Origin: Pogostemon cablin
Taxonomy: Eukaryota > Streptophyta > Magnoliopsida > Lamiales > Lamiaceae
Assembly: GCA_023678885.1 (NCBI GenBank)
Contig: CM042966.1
Location: forward strand, 27,170,028-27,234,027
Reading direction: 5' to 3'
Length of the DNA: 64,000 nt
Shown: positions 1-12,083 of the stretch, one piece after another
Layout of the letters: every line of letters starts with the position of its first letter
How positions within the stretch are numbered: position 1 is the stretch's first letter
Translations under genes and position numbers: made by a program
The notes under the pieces: generated by a model
What the model was told of the DNA's origin: nothing
What the model saw: only the letters and a program-made list of their open reading frames with translations
The model's database searches: none

Positions 1-2559
1 TCTTTGGGCCGACTTATTACTCACAAGTCAATCCAAATAACTATTACGTATTCACCACCACAGGTGCTTGTGTATTTCAGCCAAATATTAATCTACCTTT
101 GGGCCGATCAATACCCGCATGAAGATACACTCGCATAACATTATTAATTGGGGACCCATCACAAGACACCTTGTGCAACATTAACCTCGTCTATGAACAA
201 AAAATAACTGCAGGGTTAATCTTGGTGTAATAATTAAGTATTGATAATAAGTTATGTCAAACAAAAGTCTATCTAGGGACCGACAAATTTTCACATGAAC
301 AATTTACATAATTATCGCATACTTATTATCACATGTGTATTATTATTCTGTCAAACTGTGCCTACCTATGGGCAGAACACAGAGCACATAAATAATTCCA
401 CACTCATCTATGTAATTTCAATAAAATCGCACTCCACACACAGAGGCTGCTATGATAACATCAACATGATGCTTTGATTGATTAGATTGAAAAATTACTA
501 GACCAATTAAACAAATATTTTAAAATAAATATTTATGTTTAATTGTACGACATTAAAAAAATATCTCCCCAAATTTAATTTAATTAAATTCTCAAGCTTT
601 TGGAAAATATATGATGATTTCCATATTTAAAATTAATGAGAGATCTCCTACCTTATTCAAAATTCAAATCCTAATTTAAAATAAATTAAATTAGGTAAAT
701 ATCCTTTATTAATAATATAAATATACTATTGAATTGTTGTATTCACATCCAATTTAAAGGACCTGCCCATATCATATATTCTGAGCCACAATGTGCAAGT
801 ATGAATACAAAATTAGAAAACCTTAATTTAATTAAGAACAATCATCTAAACAGAAACCTAATAAGATAACTTAAAGTTATCACAATTATAATTGCATAAG
901 TCAAAGTACATAGAATTACATGCAATTATCTACTGAATACCACAAGAGCCCATATTTTGTGAACGGTCCAAAACTTGTTTCCGAATGTAATATACTTCAA
1001 TTATTCACAAGAATTCCATTTTAGAATTTCTAATTGGCAAATTGTGGAGATTCACTATGAGCCAATATTAAAAAAAATATGGAAAGATTTGTTACCTTAA
1101 TTAGGGATTCCAAATTTAATCAAAAAAATTATGAATACAAATTACTCACATGTATTCATTCCTTCAAGATTAATAACCACAAGACACAGTTATCCAAAAA
1201 ATATCTCTACATGCAAGCCTTAATGGTTAATCCAAAGAGTCATATATTCCAAATAATTAAGTGAATCATATATGACAAATTTAGTTTATCTATAATTTTG
1301 CTCCAAACCCATAACGGAGTAATCTCAATGTCCATAAGTTTAGTGAATCTGAACCCATTATCAACCACCAAAGATGAATAATAATTCATGAAATTTAATG
1401 AATAATAATTCATGAAATTTAAATTTGTAATAATCACCGTAGGATGGAGACATTTATCCCAAATGTTCAAATATGATATCAAATCACGATTCAATCAATA
1501 TTAAATACATGTACATAATTAATTCTCACATGTACATAATTAATCCACATGTGTCTCGAATCAATTATAATTATAGTAGGACAAAGAATTCGAAAAAATG
1601 AGCACTAATTGATGTCATAAAATTACTAATATGATTGACCACATATAAAGCAATCATGGCATGTATGACTAATTAATGTAAAGCCCCTATATTATGCAAT
1701 TTTCCCTATCACCATTGCTACACTAGAGATTACAATTAACATGGGATATGCACCGTAAGCATAAAAACAATTGGCAAATATTTTCAGTAATATAAGTGTT
1801 TGTCCCAAATAAATCATTACTGTTGACTTGATCAATCTTCCATATTATGAACAATAATAAAAAAAATGATGTAACTGATCAATTTTCTCGTCGCCTTGAT
1901 CAATTTTCTCGTCTCCCAGAATCACTTTCAATCATCATGTTACGACAATTACATTAATCAAGTAAATAATCCAAATAAGTATTGAATCTCAATCATAAGA
2001 AATCCGAGGCTCAGAATAATAATTTAAGAATTCAGCATAACTTTTCAGATCAGATCTCAGAAAATCATAAATAGGGTGGCTCTGATACCACTTGTAGGAA
2101 ATAAATCTTTAAAACCTTAACCCTATTATGATAAACTGAGATCAAACTGTATAATAAACTGAAATCAAACTGTAATGCGGAAACGTACCTTAATCTAGAG
2201 TTAGGCGGAACACGATCGATATGTATTATGACCTTCCTCAACTAAACCTCCTTATTCCTTATGGGGACCGTAGTAAGCCCTCCTGATGGGGAGAAGGGAA
2301 GACCATGTGTGGCTTAGTATATTGGAGACCATAACCTGGGAGCCTTTATATACTATACAATTGGGTCATCCATAATCACACAGTCATGTAGTATTGGGTA
2401 TCTACTCAATTGGCCCATATTAATATTATTATAACTCATTGACTTTTAACCTTAATTAGATAACTTAATTAAGTCCATAAAATAATTGAATAGCTAATAT
2501 AATTGTATAATAATATATTGCTCACAATTAGACTATATTTGAAATTAAAATTTCCAACA
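1..2559 (-). mobile_element. Partial Copia-like LTR retrotransposon (5' part, non-autonomous family, copy 1)
   Basis: The element reads on the minus strand. Its 5' LTR is at 2093-2559 and a primer binding site complementary to initiator Met-tRNA lies just inside it (TGGCTCTGATACCA at about 2076-2089). Positions 1-480 match 6355-6835 of the complete copy at 3364-8529, so both belong to one family. The rest of the element lies before the window. No open gag or pol frame is visible; 480-2070 is AT-rich and non-coding. This copy lacks the methyltransferase insert seen in copy 2. Confidence 0.8.
2093..2559 (-). repeat. LTR of Copia-like copy 1
   Basis: It is similar over its whole length to the 458-bp LTRs at 3364-3821 and 8072-8529. 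It is 467 bp long, carries a short internal duplication near 2140-2175, and starts TGTAGG instead of TGTTGG. It is clearly more diverged than the other two LTRs are from each other. Confidence 0.85.
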
Positions 2560-2650
2560 AAATGTTCTTTAAAAATTTTCGCACAGGATTCATAAATTAA
2601 AAGACAGTCCCTGCTTATATGTTACTCTTTCTTTCCTACCGCAAAGAGTG

Positions 2651-2877
2651 TATTTTTTCAGTTTCGTCCATCCCAATATAGGCGCATTTCCTTTTTTAGT
2701 AAATGAGACACACAAAATTATTAATATATCTCAATGAGACTCATACACCATACTAATACATCTAACAACTATATATTAAAATATTATTTTTTTCTTCTCA
2801 TCATCACATTAAATATTATATCTCTTAATTTGCGTAAAAATTAAAAACGCCACCCACGTGGTGGGACGGAGAGAGTA
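2651..2877. mobile_element. Stowaway-type MITE (degenerate)
   Basis: The right end reads GGGACGGAGAGAGTA and the left end has a degenerate CGTCCATCCC terminus. Internal sequence (short runs about ATGAGAC, ACTAATAC and TTAAATATT) matches other Stowaway copies in the window. The left border is approximate. Confidence 0.6.
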
Positions 2878-3241
2878 TTTATTTTTTCTATTTTTTAAAT
2901 AAAAAAAATCACAAACCTTCAAATGTGGCATTTGACATGGATGGATGAAGAGGTAGAAATGTTGAAGAATTAATTGGTGGCCGAAAGGTTAAATTTTAAA
3001 TGGATTTAATGAGAATTAATGAAGTTTAACATGTCCCAAATTAAATGTGGGAGTTTATTGGTTATAATGAGGAAACTCAAATTAATTATAGTGACTTTAC
3101 AAATCACCACACTGCGGCGCCCATGAGTCGTGCCTTGGCAATTGGATTTGCCTTGTGGCTCGTAGTCCAAATTATTATTTTTTTGAGTAGGTTCTTTGAA
3201 TCTGAACGAAATCCGTGCTCCGTTTCGTTGGACTTGTCTAG
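2878..3241 (+). other. Probable intron end upstream of the host exon
   Basis: No coding signal is seen at 2878-3241. The segment ends with a pyrimidine-containing stretch and TCTAG, a plausible splice acceptor (AG at 3240-3241), directly before the exon at 3242. A 72-codon ORF starting at 3045 crosses this acceptor in another frame and is not supported as a gene. Confidence 0.35.
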
Positions 3242-3363
3242 GATGTTATGGAGGAGTGGATAGGAGCACTACACAAGCATAACATCCTAGACCGTCCTTC
3301 AATGCTTAGTTCGTTGAGTTCTAGCATTAGCGGTGCTGCCACGTTGAAAATGCAAGTTTGTTT
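3242..3363 (+). pseudogene. Terminal exon of an unrecognised host gene, first part
   Basis: After an AG acceptor at 3240-3241 a phase-0 frame starts DVMEEWIGALHKHNILDRPS and stays open to the LTR insertion at 3364. If the retrotransposon and one copy of its TGTTT target duplication are removed, the same frame continues at 8533 and stops with TGA at 8590-8592. That gives 59 residues rich in serine in the middle and ending PEHYQACFVL. I do not recognise the family. The frame running uninterrupted across the exact target duplication is the main evidence that this is a real exon. Earlier exons would lie before the window. The insertion would remove the last 19 residues and the normal 3' end. Confidence 0.6.
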
Positions 3364-3821
3364 TGTTGGAAATTAATCCATGAAACCTTAACCCTATTAT
3401 GATAAACCGAGATCAAAACCGTAAAGCGGAAGCGTACCTGATCCAATGAGTCTCTAGGCGGAACACGAACTCAGGATCGGTGGTTATATGACCTTCCTCA
3501 ACTAAGCCTCCTTATTCCTTATGGGGACCGTAGTAATCCCTCCCGATGGGGAGAAGGGAAGACAATGTGCGGCTTAGTATATTGGGGACCATAACCTAGG
3601 AGCTTTTATATACTACTTGACTAGACCACCCATAATCACCTAATCATGTAGTATTGGGTATCTACTCAATAAGCTCATATCATTTATTATTATAGCCCAT
3701 GGACCTTTAACCTTAATTGAATCACTTAATTAAATCCATAAAATAATTGAATAGCTAATATAATTGTATAATAATATATTGCCCACAATTAGATTATAAT
3801 GGAAATTAATAATTTCCAACA
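3364..3821 (-). repeat. 3' LTR of Copia-like copy 2
   Basis: 458 bp, starting TGTTGGAAAT and ending TTTCCAACA, so the ends are short inverted repeats. It is nearly identical to 8072-8529. Confidence 0.95.
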
Positions 3822-4619
3822 ATCTCCCACTTGGGCTATATATTTTCCGTTAGCAATTATATCAAGAGTCCTTAGTTGCGCAACTTTATGTTATTCCTCT
3901 TCAGACTTTACTTAACAATCTGGTCCATCTCATATACTAATATGGAACTACCGCGGCATTCACCACATTATAAATCGTGATTAAACCCCGACAATTACCA
4001 ATATCAATATACTCAATGACATAGATCAAATATGGTGAGTAGCATGGAAATTACATGTCAAATGTGATCAACATCATGTCTATTTCCAACTGGTCAAACT
4101 TTAAACTTTAGTGAGATCAATCCATAATGTAAAATATTACAAAATGAAATTACTTAAGTGAATTCACAATGAATTCAAAGTCATGAACTTTATTCTGCAG
4201 AAAACTGAATTATCCAAATCAAAGTGTTTTGAAAACTTTAAAGAACAATAAATATAGACTCCCACTGAACTAATGTATTCTAAAACCATATAAAACCCAT
4301 ATGAGTAGCTAGCTCATAAAAATTACAGGGCGTTGAATACATAATTGGTGGATCCATAATTAGAGTCTATCATAATATGTTCTTCTAAAATTTTATCTAC
4401 ACAAAACACTTTCTTTAACAACCAAGAATTCTATGTCAATTTATTTGACTTATAAGTATTCTTGTCATAAATACTTTACTGCGAACTAACTGTCACAATG
4501 AACTTTATGTGACAAATTTTCGCAACCTTTATTTCATGTTTGAATGCCCTTAGTGTGCTACTAATTCTGTTGTCATGGTTAATGAGCTAAAGTGTTTGCT
4601 TAATATTTTTACTTGTATA

Positions 4620-5170
4620 GCTCTCCGACCAACAGAAAATATAGCCTGAAGTGGATCTTATACTGTATTGACATCCAACAAACTCAGAATCAGAATTCCT
4701 CATGATCTCTAACAAATCTGATCCCTGATATACAAGCATATTATTCTTAGTTCTCTATACATACTTTATAAAGATCCATATTAGAGTTACTTAAATGTCT
4801 ACTTAATATACCAATCAACATGAGCCAAATTAGGTCTTGTAGAGACCTCATCATACAACAACTTCCAACAACCAATGAATATGGAATGTTTCTACATTTC
4901 TTAAATCTTTAGTTTAACTTTAGGGCACCTGATTGAGATTGCACTTGTCTCCCTTAGTTTAACTTAAACATTCTCCCACTGAATCACATAATCATCTACA
5001 TTTGTCTTAAAATCAAATGAGACACTTACTTCATGATGATACTTGTGATTCTTTTACGAAAAAAATTTGCTTGAATGCATAGATGGATTTCCTATTAGTT
5101 CTTAAACCATTTAGATCGTATCATCAGTGTTACGATCAAGGAACTTTATCTTTACATCCATCTAATATGA
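4620..5170 (-). pseudogene. Highly decayed Copia pol (reverse transcriptase and RNase H remnants)
   Basis: On the minus strand, short matches to Copia pol occur in the right order: MDVK near 5150-5165, KSIYAFKQ near 5067-5091 (usual KSIYGLKQ), VDDY near 4990-5005 (usual YVDDI) and a RNase H piece, RSTSGYIFCW, near 4630-4665 (usual RKSTSGYIFT). Spacing is shorter than in intact elements and stops occur in every frame. This places the element in the Copia superfamily and shows it cannot encode its own polymerase. Confidence 0.6.
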
Positions 5171-7130
5171 TTCAAGATCAAAATGTGCTACTAATGTCAC
5201 GATTATCTTATAATAATGACTTCCTTCCCTTTTGAGTATAATCCTATATCAAGATGCAAACCTAATCATCTTGTATTGATTTATACTCATAACTTATAGC
5301 ATTAACACACTTTGGAGTAATTGGACCTTTCATGGTTTGATGAACATTGTTTGAATGTTCTACCATTAATTCCATAGTGTCCTCATTATTTAGGAGAAAA
5401 CTACATAATCTTCTGAATTATCTTTCTCACAACTCTAGTGGTTTCCTTAGTGACATTAATTCTTGAGGTTGTTGAATTTGTTATTCCTTAAATATTATTG
5501 ACATTGTCATATCGTTATTCTGAATTTGCACCAATTCTTTAAAGCATAAGTGGGGATCGAATCGACTTCCCTTAAGGATAATGTCTCTAATATTATTTTT
5601 CCCCCAAAATCAACATCCTCACATAATACCGTATTACCCGTCTCAAATATGATCCGATCAATTGGATCATAAACTTATTATCTTTATTTAATACCAATAA
5701 AGTAGTTTGTATCTATTTGAATCCAATTTTCTTTAGTAGATCACAATGATCTAGCCTTAGTTGGATATCACCATATGTGAAACTCAAAGAGTTCTCACAA
5801 CTACTTTGGTTGGAACTTTATTGAGAATATAAGCTGCAATCTTTAGTATTTCTCCAATTAGTAACCATATATTGTGGAGTACTATTTTTGTCTTTTAACT
5901 ACACCACAACACCATTCATACTAAGTAATCTTAATGTGGTGTATTATAAAACAATTCCACAAGCCTTTAGGAGAAAACGAAAGGTTATACTTTAATTTCT
6001 TTTTAACAGCTTTCCAAACGAGTTTTTCTTTGTTGCCCTTATACTTTATTGAGACAGAGTTTGTTAGAAACTTATTAGTTCATTCTTATTGTTGAAGTTC
6101 TCATCATGTATAATTTTGTTGTTGACATAAGTTAAACTTAATTAACAGACTTCTGAATTGTACAGAGAATTAATCCAAAATGATTATCATGCTTGCACTA
6201 AACTTTATAATCTTTCAAATTTTAAATAGTTTAGAATCATCTCAAGGAATCGAGCACAACATTAGTATCAAGTCCAATGACAACAATACTAACTTGTAAG
6301 TGGCACTTCTTTGTAGTAGTCAAATATTGACAATAAAACTGTCAAGCAATAGCCTTCCTGTGGGCCGACTTATTACTCACATGTTAAACAAATAATCGTC
6401 ACATATTTACCACTACAGGTGCTTGTGTATTTCTGCCAAATATTAATCTACCTATGGGCCGATCAATACCCGCATGAAAATACACTCGCACAACATTATT
6501 AATTAGGGACCCATCACAAGACACCTTGTGCAACATTAACCTCATCTGTGGACAAAAATTAATTGCAGGGGTAATCTTGGTGTAACAATCAAGTATTGAC
6601 AATAAGTTCTGTCAAACAAGAGTCTATCTGTGGACCGACTCATGTTCACATGAATAATCCAAATAATCATCACATACTTATTATCACATGTGTGTTATTA
6701 TTCTGTCAAACTGTGCCTACCTGTGGGCCGAACACAGAACACATAAATAATATCACACCCATCTATGTAATTTCAATAAAGCTTTTCTCCACACACGATA
6801 TTGCTGTGGCAACATGGTGCTTCGATAGACTAGATTGAAGGTTTACTAGACTAATTAAATAAATATTAAAATATTTAATTTAATTAAACGACATTTAACT
6901 GTCTCCCCAATTTAAATTTATTAATTTCCACAAATCAAATGGGAATATTAGATAATTCACACAAATTTAAAATGGAAGATATTTAATTATATTAGGAATT
7001 TCAATTCCTAATTTATTATAAACTGAATTAGGAAAATATCTTCTTTTATATTAGGAATTTCAATTCCTAATTATTTATTCTTTCAATTCCTAATTTCAAT
7101 TACTATTTAATATTCTATATTTATTTGAAT
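5171..7130 (-). other. Non-coding interior of Copia-like copy 2
   Basis: No convincing reading frame is seen. The block 6355-6835 is strongly similar to 1-480 of copy 1, including the repeated phrase around GGGCCGATCAATACCCGCATG. It may hold cis-acting sequences kept by the family. 6860-7130 is AT-rich with short repeats of AGGAATTTCAATTCCTAAT. Confidence 0.6.
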
Positions 7131-7132
7131 TT

Positions 7133-7772
7133 TCAACCTCTATATTCCACTATCTTCTTTCTGAAAACGTAAACATCAGTCTCTTCATATGCGTACTCCA
7201 TATGCAGATGCTCATGGGGAATCTTCTCCACCTCAAACACCTCCTCGCACGTTTCCCAGAACAATTTATGCGGCTCCGGCGACCTCAATTGGTGCCCCAA
7301 CAATACAACGCCGCCTTCCGCACCAACCTGCTCCATTGCCTTAATCAACAGCCCCACCGTCTCCTCCATATATACCACATCAGTCGCGATCACGAAATCA
7401 AACGGCGGCTTCAGTGAATTTATCTGCTCGTCGTTTCCCCAATACGGAAGCGTTTCATATTGTGCTTCCACGCGGGCATTACGGAAGCGATGTCCGTCAC
7501 AACGACGTTGTGGAGGCTGAGCAAGTAAAACCCCATGGCGGCGACTCTGCAGCCGGCGCCGAGCTCCACGCCTCTCTTGTTGGTGAAGTTCAAAAGTTCG
7601 TCGTAAGGGTTATCCACGGCGGCGCACTTTAGCGGGTGCCATCGCTCGGCGAACTTGACGAGCACAAGGGAACAGGGCCAGACGGAGGTGCCGACGTGCA
7701 TCGAGCCATTGTCCTGCTGGATCGAGATGCGCGTGTCGAGCACGGAAAGCTCGATCACCGGCGAATCCGTAA
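7133..7772 (-). pseudogene. Captured METTL21-like protein lysine methyltransferase fragment
   Basis: Class I SAM-dependent methyltransferase of the METTL21 (lysine methyltransferase) family, which methylates lysines on other proteins. The first part (about 7772-7420) shows HVGTSVWPCSLVLVKFAERW, then the SAM-binding motif VELGAGCRVAAMG, where R replaces the usual second glycine, then VVTDIASVMPAWKHNMKR. The second part (7471-7133), in another frame, has PPFDFVIATDVVYMEE, LLGHQLRSPE and the C-terminal YAYEETDVYVFRKK. The frames break near 7450-7475, where the linker normally found between KHNMKR and YWGN is missing, so a frame-shifting deletion is likely. No introns are apparent. A run of about 20 T lies at 7773-7792, at the 5' edge in the sense orientation. 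The piece is visibly GC-richer than the element around it and is absent from copy 1. It lies in sense with the element, just after the primer site. It cannot make an active enzyme as it stands. Confidence 0.85.
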
Positions 7773-8054
7773 TTTTTTTTTTTTTTTTTTTTAGTGGCAG
7801 GACGGGATGCTTATAAAAAATTAATGGCAGCACACAGTCCAAATTGAAGAAGATGTACACCCATATTTGATTATGATTATATGAATACATATTCATCTCC
7901 AAAAAAAAAAAAATCCTCAAAAATTAATCATTAAGTGTAATCGAAGACTTTAATGATTAAACTCAATCTTAATTTATATCTAAATATATAATCTCACGTA
8001 ATGCATATATTTAGATCAAACATATATACCAGATCTCAGAGAATCATTTATAGG

Positions 8055-8069
8055 GTGGCTCTGATACCA
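8055..8069 (-). other. Primer binding site, initiator Met-tRNA type
   Basis: The reverse complement reads TGGTATCAGAGCCA, the usual plant Copia primer site, three bases inside the 5' LTR. Confidence 0.85.
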
Positions 8070-8071
8070 CT

Positions 8072-8529
8072 TGTTGGAAATTAATCCATGAAACCTTAAC
8101 CCTATTATGATAAACCGAGATCAAAACCGTAAAGCGGAAGCGTACCTGATCCAATGAGTCTCTAGGCGGAACACGAACTCAGGATCGGTGGTTATATGAC
8201 CTTCCTCAACTAAGCCTCCTTATTCCTTATGGGGACCGTAGTAATCCCTCCCGATGAGGAGAAGGGAAGACAATGTGCGGCTTAGTATATTGGGGACCAT
8301 AACCTAGGAGCTTTTATATACTACTTGACTAGACCACCCATAATCACCTAATCATGTAGTATTGGGTATCTACTCAATAAGCTCATATCATTTATTATTA
8401 TAGCCCATGGACCTTTAACCTTAATTGGATCACTTAATTAAGTCCATAAAATAATTGAATAGCTAATATAATTGTATAATAATATATTGCCCACAATTAG
8501 ATTATAATGGAAATTAATAATTTCCAACA
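8072..8529 (-). repeat. 5' LTR of Copia-like copy 2
   Basis: 458 bp, TGTTGG to CCAACA, followed by the TGTTT target duplication at 8530-8534. Confidence 0.95.
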
Positions 8530-8592
8530 TGTTTCACCTTTGGAGACAAACAACCAAGACCTGAGCACTACCAAGCATGTTTTGTCTTGTGA
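8530..8592 (+). pseudogene. Terminal exon of the unrecognised host gene, second part and stop
   Basis: Continues the exon at 3242-3363 after the duplicated TGTTT. In the joined frame it reads FTFGDKQPRPEHYQACFVL and stops at TGA 8590-8592. AT-rich sequence after 8593 would be the 3' untranslated region. Family not recognised. Confidence 0.55.
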
Positions 8593-10571
8593 GGAGAGTT
8601 TTACTCAACTCTTGTGCACCCCTTAGATCGATTCTATATAATCATCTAGATTTCTACATGAAGGTGTTAATTTGAAGGCATCTTTTCTTCTGCCCCTTCT
8701 TTGTAATCATATTTGTACTAATTTTAGTACTTTAATTCCCCACTCCCAAAATTTTGTAATGCGATTGTTTAGTGAAATTATAAACTAATTAGAAATGTGA
8801 GTTTTCGATTTCCTAAATCCTTGAATCCTAAATTCTCAAATCGAAGAAAACCCATCATGTTTGTTGTGGGCTTTTATACATATTAATAATGAGTATATAC
8901 ATAATGAGAATACATTTATTTTGGATTTTTTAGGATAGATTTTATCTTTATATTAAAAAGAAATGTGTAAGAAATAATTAATTTATGTAAGAAAATAGAT
9001 AAGAGATGAAAAATGATATTAAATTGATGAGAATTGATAATGATGTATTGAGATATTTTATGAAGAATTTATAGTTAAAGTAAAAAGTAACAACATTTTA
9101 AAGATAAAAGTGATAACATCTTTAATTAAAAAAAATATGATAACTAATTTAAAAGGTATAAACTTGTCTTACTCAAAATTGCCTCGATTTTATGTATTTA
9201 CCTTTCAATTTATTTATATCATACGTTAAATTATAATTTAACATTTCGAACAACGACAAACATATCAAGCATAGAACTCAAGTGCAAGGAAGGAAGATAA
9301 TGTCTCTTTCTTTAATTATTATCTTTTATTTATTGTTGATGGTCTATATGTCTAGTGCATATCACTAGATGTTATTAGGTTAATTAAGTTATGTCATTAC
9401 TTCATTCATTTGGATTGCAAATGCGTGTGGACACTATTTATACAATTCATTTATTTAAACTGTGTTGGGATTATTAAAGTTTATTTAGTTGTTTCTAATT
9501 TTATTATCTGTTTAAGAATTAAACAAGGATGAAATGAATGACATATAGCGGATTATTTCAATTTGTGCATGCATAATCAAATAAGCATAGTTGATGTACG
9601 AGTGTGTTACCAAATTGAATTCCAAAACGAACTTATGAAAATTCTTTAGAATTGCTTTCTTAAAGGATGATCCTAAAAAATTTTATCCCTGGATTTAAAT
9701 TTTAACACCTATTTTTGATTCTTTATAAAACTTCTTTAAATTTTAAATCACTTTAATTTATTTTTCTTAATAATTAGAATTTCTTTCCATTATAAGTAAT
9801 TATTAATTTATGAGACAAATAAATTTAATAAAAATCATAAATAATAAAAAAACAATAATAATAAAAGAAAAGGAAATATAGCAAATAGTCGTCTCTCTAT
9901 CCCATAAAATTTTCACATTCTTCATATTCATTATGTAATAAAAGTTTTTACATTCTTAAAATGGTGAAAAAATCAAAACAATTAATTCACATTCCTCGTA
10001 CACTTTATTTATAAAGATATTTTATCATTTATTTTATTATTAAAAATAACAAAATACCCGATAATTATAACAGCTTTTTAATTTGTGTGCAAAATAATGT
10101 GTAAATACACCATGACGGGATAAATAAAAACAAAAAAAAAAGGAAAAAGGAATCAATATCAAAATATTAAAAGAAAAAAGGTATTAGAATATATAAAAAT
10201 GATCCTAAGTGTTAAAATATATAGAGAAAAATATTTAAAATAATAATAATAATAATAATAATGGTTAGAATATATTATAGGGTATATGAGTATTGTTAAA
10301 TATACATCCTTTTTATTAAATACACACCCTTTATTGAATGTACACTCTCTTTTAATTTTTTAAATTTTAATTTTAATATATAAATACCCCTAAAAATCCA
10401 AATGCTTCCTTTTTAAATTTAAGATTATATACACCTTCTTTGTATGCCATTTTTCATTTTTATTTCTCTGTCTCTCTAATTCTTCGTTGCTAATTAGTTT
10501 TAATGGTGGAAATTTTACTTGATTGCAGTTTCCTTCCTTTAAAATCTGATTTTCCTTTAATCGGACACAAC
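8593..10571. other. AT-rich non-coding region
   Basis: No supported gene. It starts with the probable 3' untranslated region of the disrupted host gene. It holds homopolymer-rich sequence and a short (AAT)n run at about 10240-10261. A stretch at 10295-10345 resembles one near 24660-24715 (repeats of the TACACACCCTTT type) and may be an old MITE. Confidence 0.5.
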
Positions 10572-10576
10572 CAATT

Positions 10577-10989
10577 TGTTGGTGTTTTGTCAAATAAAAT
10601 GAAGAAGGTTTTGTCCCACATAGGGTGGGAGAGAAAAGGGGGAGAGAATTCTTAGGCTATATAAGGAGGCCCTTGGACTTGAAGTTAAGTGCACCAATCA
10701 AGTACACTTTAATATTTATATTTGATTCTAGTTAAAATTCCTTTATTTGATTCTCGGTTGTGAGAATGGGAAGAAAGGTGTGGATTAATCAAAGATTTGT
10801 AAGAGTGTAGGGATTGGGGTCGGGAGAGAGAAATTCTGTGTGATTGTACAAATTTTTCACATAGTGGTATTTTCTCGATCCGTGATTTTTCTACAGTTTT
10901 GGAGTTTTCCACGTAAATTCTTGTGTTGTGTTTTTATGTTCTTATTTATTTGCCTCTTAGAAATGAATGGGGATCTGCCTTTCCCAATA
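10577..10989 (+). repeat. 5' LTR of the 1.9-kb element
   Basis: Starts TGTTGGTGTTTTG and ends CCCAATA. A TATA-like CTATATAAGG lies at about 10655-10664, which could be the LTR promoter. Confidence 0.9.
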
Positions 10990-12083
10990 AGTGGTATCAG
11001 AGCCCGGTGATCCCGGTTCGGGTACTTATTCTTAGTATGCTCTGTGGTTGCAGCATAGTCTGACCTTCCACATCAGAAAATACTTTATAAGAGGAAGAAG
11101 GTTATTCATTAGGCTAAAGGTGGCATGAAAGAAGTGGGAAAAACTAGTGGCATAAGGGGGTCAGAAGATCAGCCGGATGCGGTGGCATCTCCTTCCTTGC
11201 GGTGAAAGGCACTGGGCTGTGGCGACAGTGGCGTGGCAAGGGGTAGGATTTGCGGGACATCAGTTTTTGGCGGAGTTCTTGCTGGGACTCCAGTGGTGGA
11301 GTTGGCTTAACAGCGGCATGGGATTTTCCATGGATGTCGGCTCAAGGAGGTTTGAAAGGAATGAGATTTTTCGGTAATGACGGTGGCATGGGAAAGCGGC
11401 TATTCAACGGTGAAGATGGCGATGTGGTGGCTTGGTATCGGCTGGCGCTAGATCAGTAAAGAATAACGTGGATTCAACCGACAAGTGGGAAAGCATCGTG
11501 AATTCTGGAGGGCTGGAATCAACTTCAAATGACGACACTTTCAGTAGGAAAAGGGTTCGGATAAACCTGGTGTAGCTTGGAGGTAAAAGGCAGCGACGTC
11601 ATGTCGGTACATATGGGTTTTGCTCAATGTGTAGCAGTGGTGCGGTATTTGCGGTGGAACAATGGCACGGTAATTGCTTACGGTGGAGCAATAGTGACGT
11701 TTCTGGTCAAGGAGGAGTTGGTGCGACAACAACTCTGAATGTTGAGTTAATATATTATTAGGGATCCTTATGACATGTTCAGTTGTCATGGAAAAAGGTG
11801 TAATAATATTAGCTGGTCCACAAGTTTGCACACGGACATTAACTTGGCAGGTAATGTAGGGTGTGTGGTGGATGTATATCAATGGCTGATGGACTTCCAA
11901 GGGTAGCCAAGAGCTGGAAGTAGCACCATAAATATCAGCACGTGTTTTCTATATGTGCCATAGGAAATTCTTAGAATGGTTGATTCTAAGTGGTCTACTC
12001 ATATGGTGGAGTAGGATTCTCGGGGATGAGAATGATTGTCAGTAAAGATAATGAGTCTTCTTTTATTTTAACAAGGTGGAGAT

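Larger units (their letters stand above)
3364..8529 (-). mobile_element. Complete non-autonomous Copia-like LTR retrotransposon (copy 2) carrying a captured gene
   Basis: Two 458-bp LTRs flank the element and differ at about three positions (for example GATGGGG/GATGAGG and TTGAATC/TTGGATC). A perfect 5-bp target duplication TGTTT lies at 3359-3363 and 8530-8534. On the minus strand the order is 5' LTR (8072-8529), Met-tRNA primer site (8055-8069), captured methyltransferase fragment (7772-7133), a conserved non-coding block shared with copy 1 (about 6860-6340), decayed pol, a polypurine tract next to 3822 (AGCCCAAGTGGGAGAT) and the 3' LTR (3364-3821). There is no usable gag-pol, so it must have moved with proteins supplied by a relative. 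Confidence 0.95.

Noticed and set aside
3045..3263. 72-codon plus-strand ORF with a hydrophobic segment
   Set aside because: It crosses the likely splice acceptor in a different frame from the exon that continues across the insertion.
6399..6838. Short ORFs on both strands in the Copia-like interior
   Set aside because: They lie in the non-coding block shared with copy 1, where the matching frame is not conserved.
7202..7632. Plus-strand ORFs over the methyltransferase
   Set aside because: Shadows of the minus-strand captured gene; no family features.
11177..11900. Several ORFs inside the 1.9-kb LTR element
   Set aside because: Overlapping frames on both strands and no recognisable gag motif.
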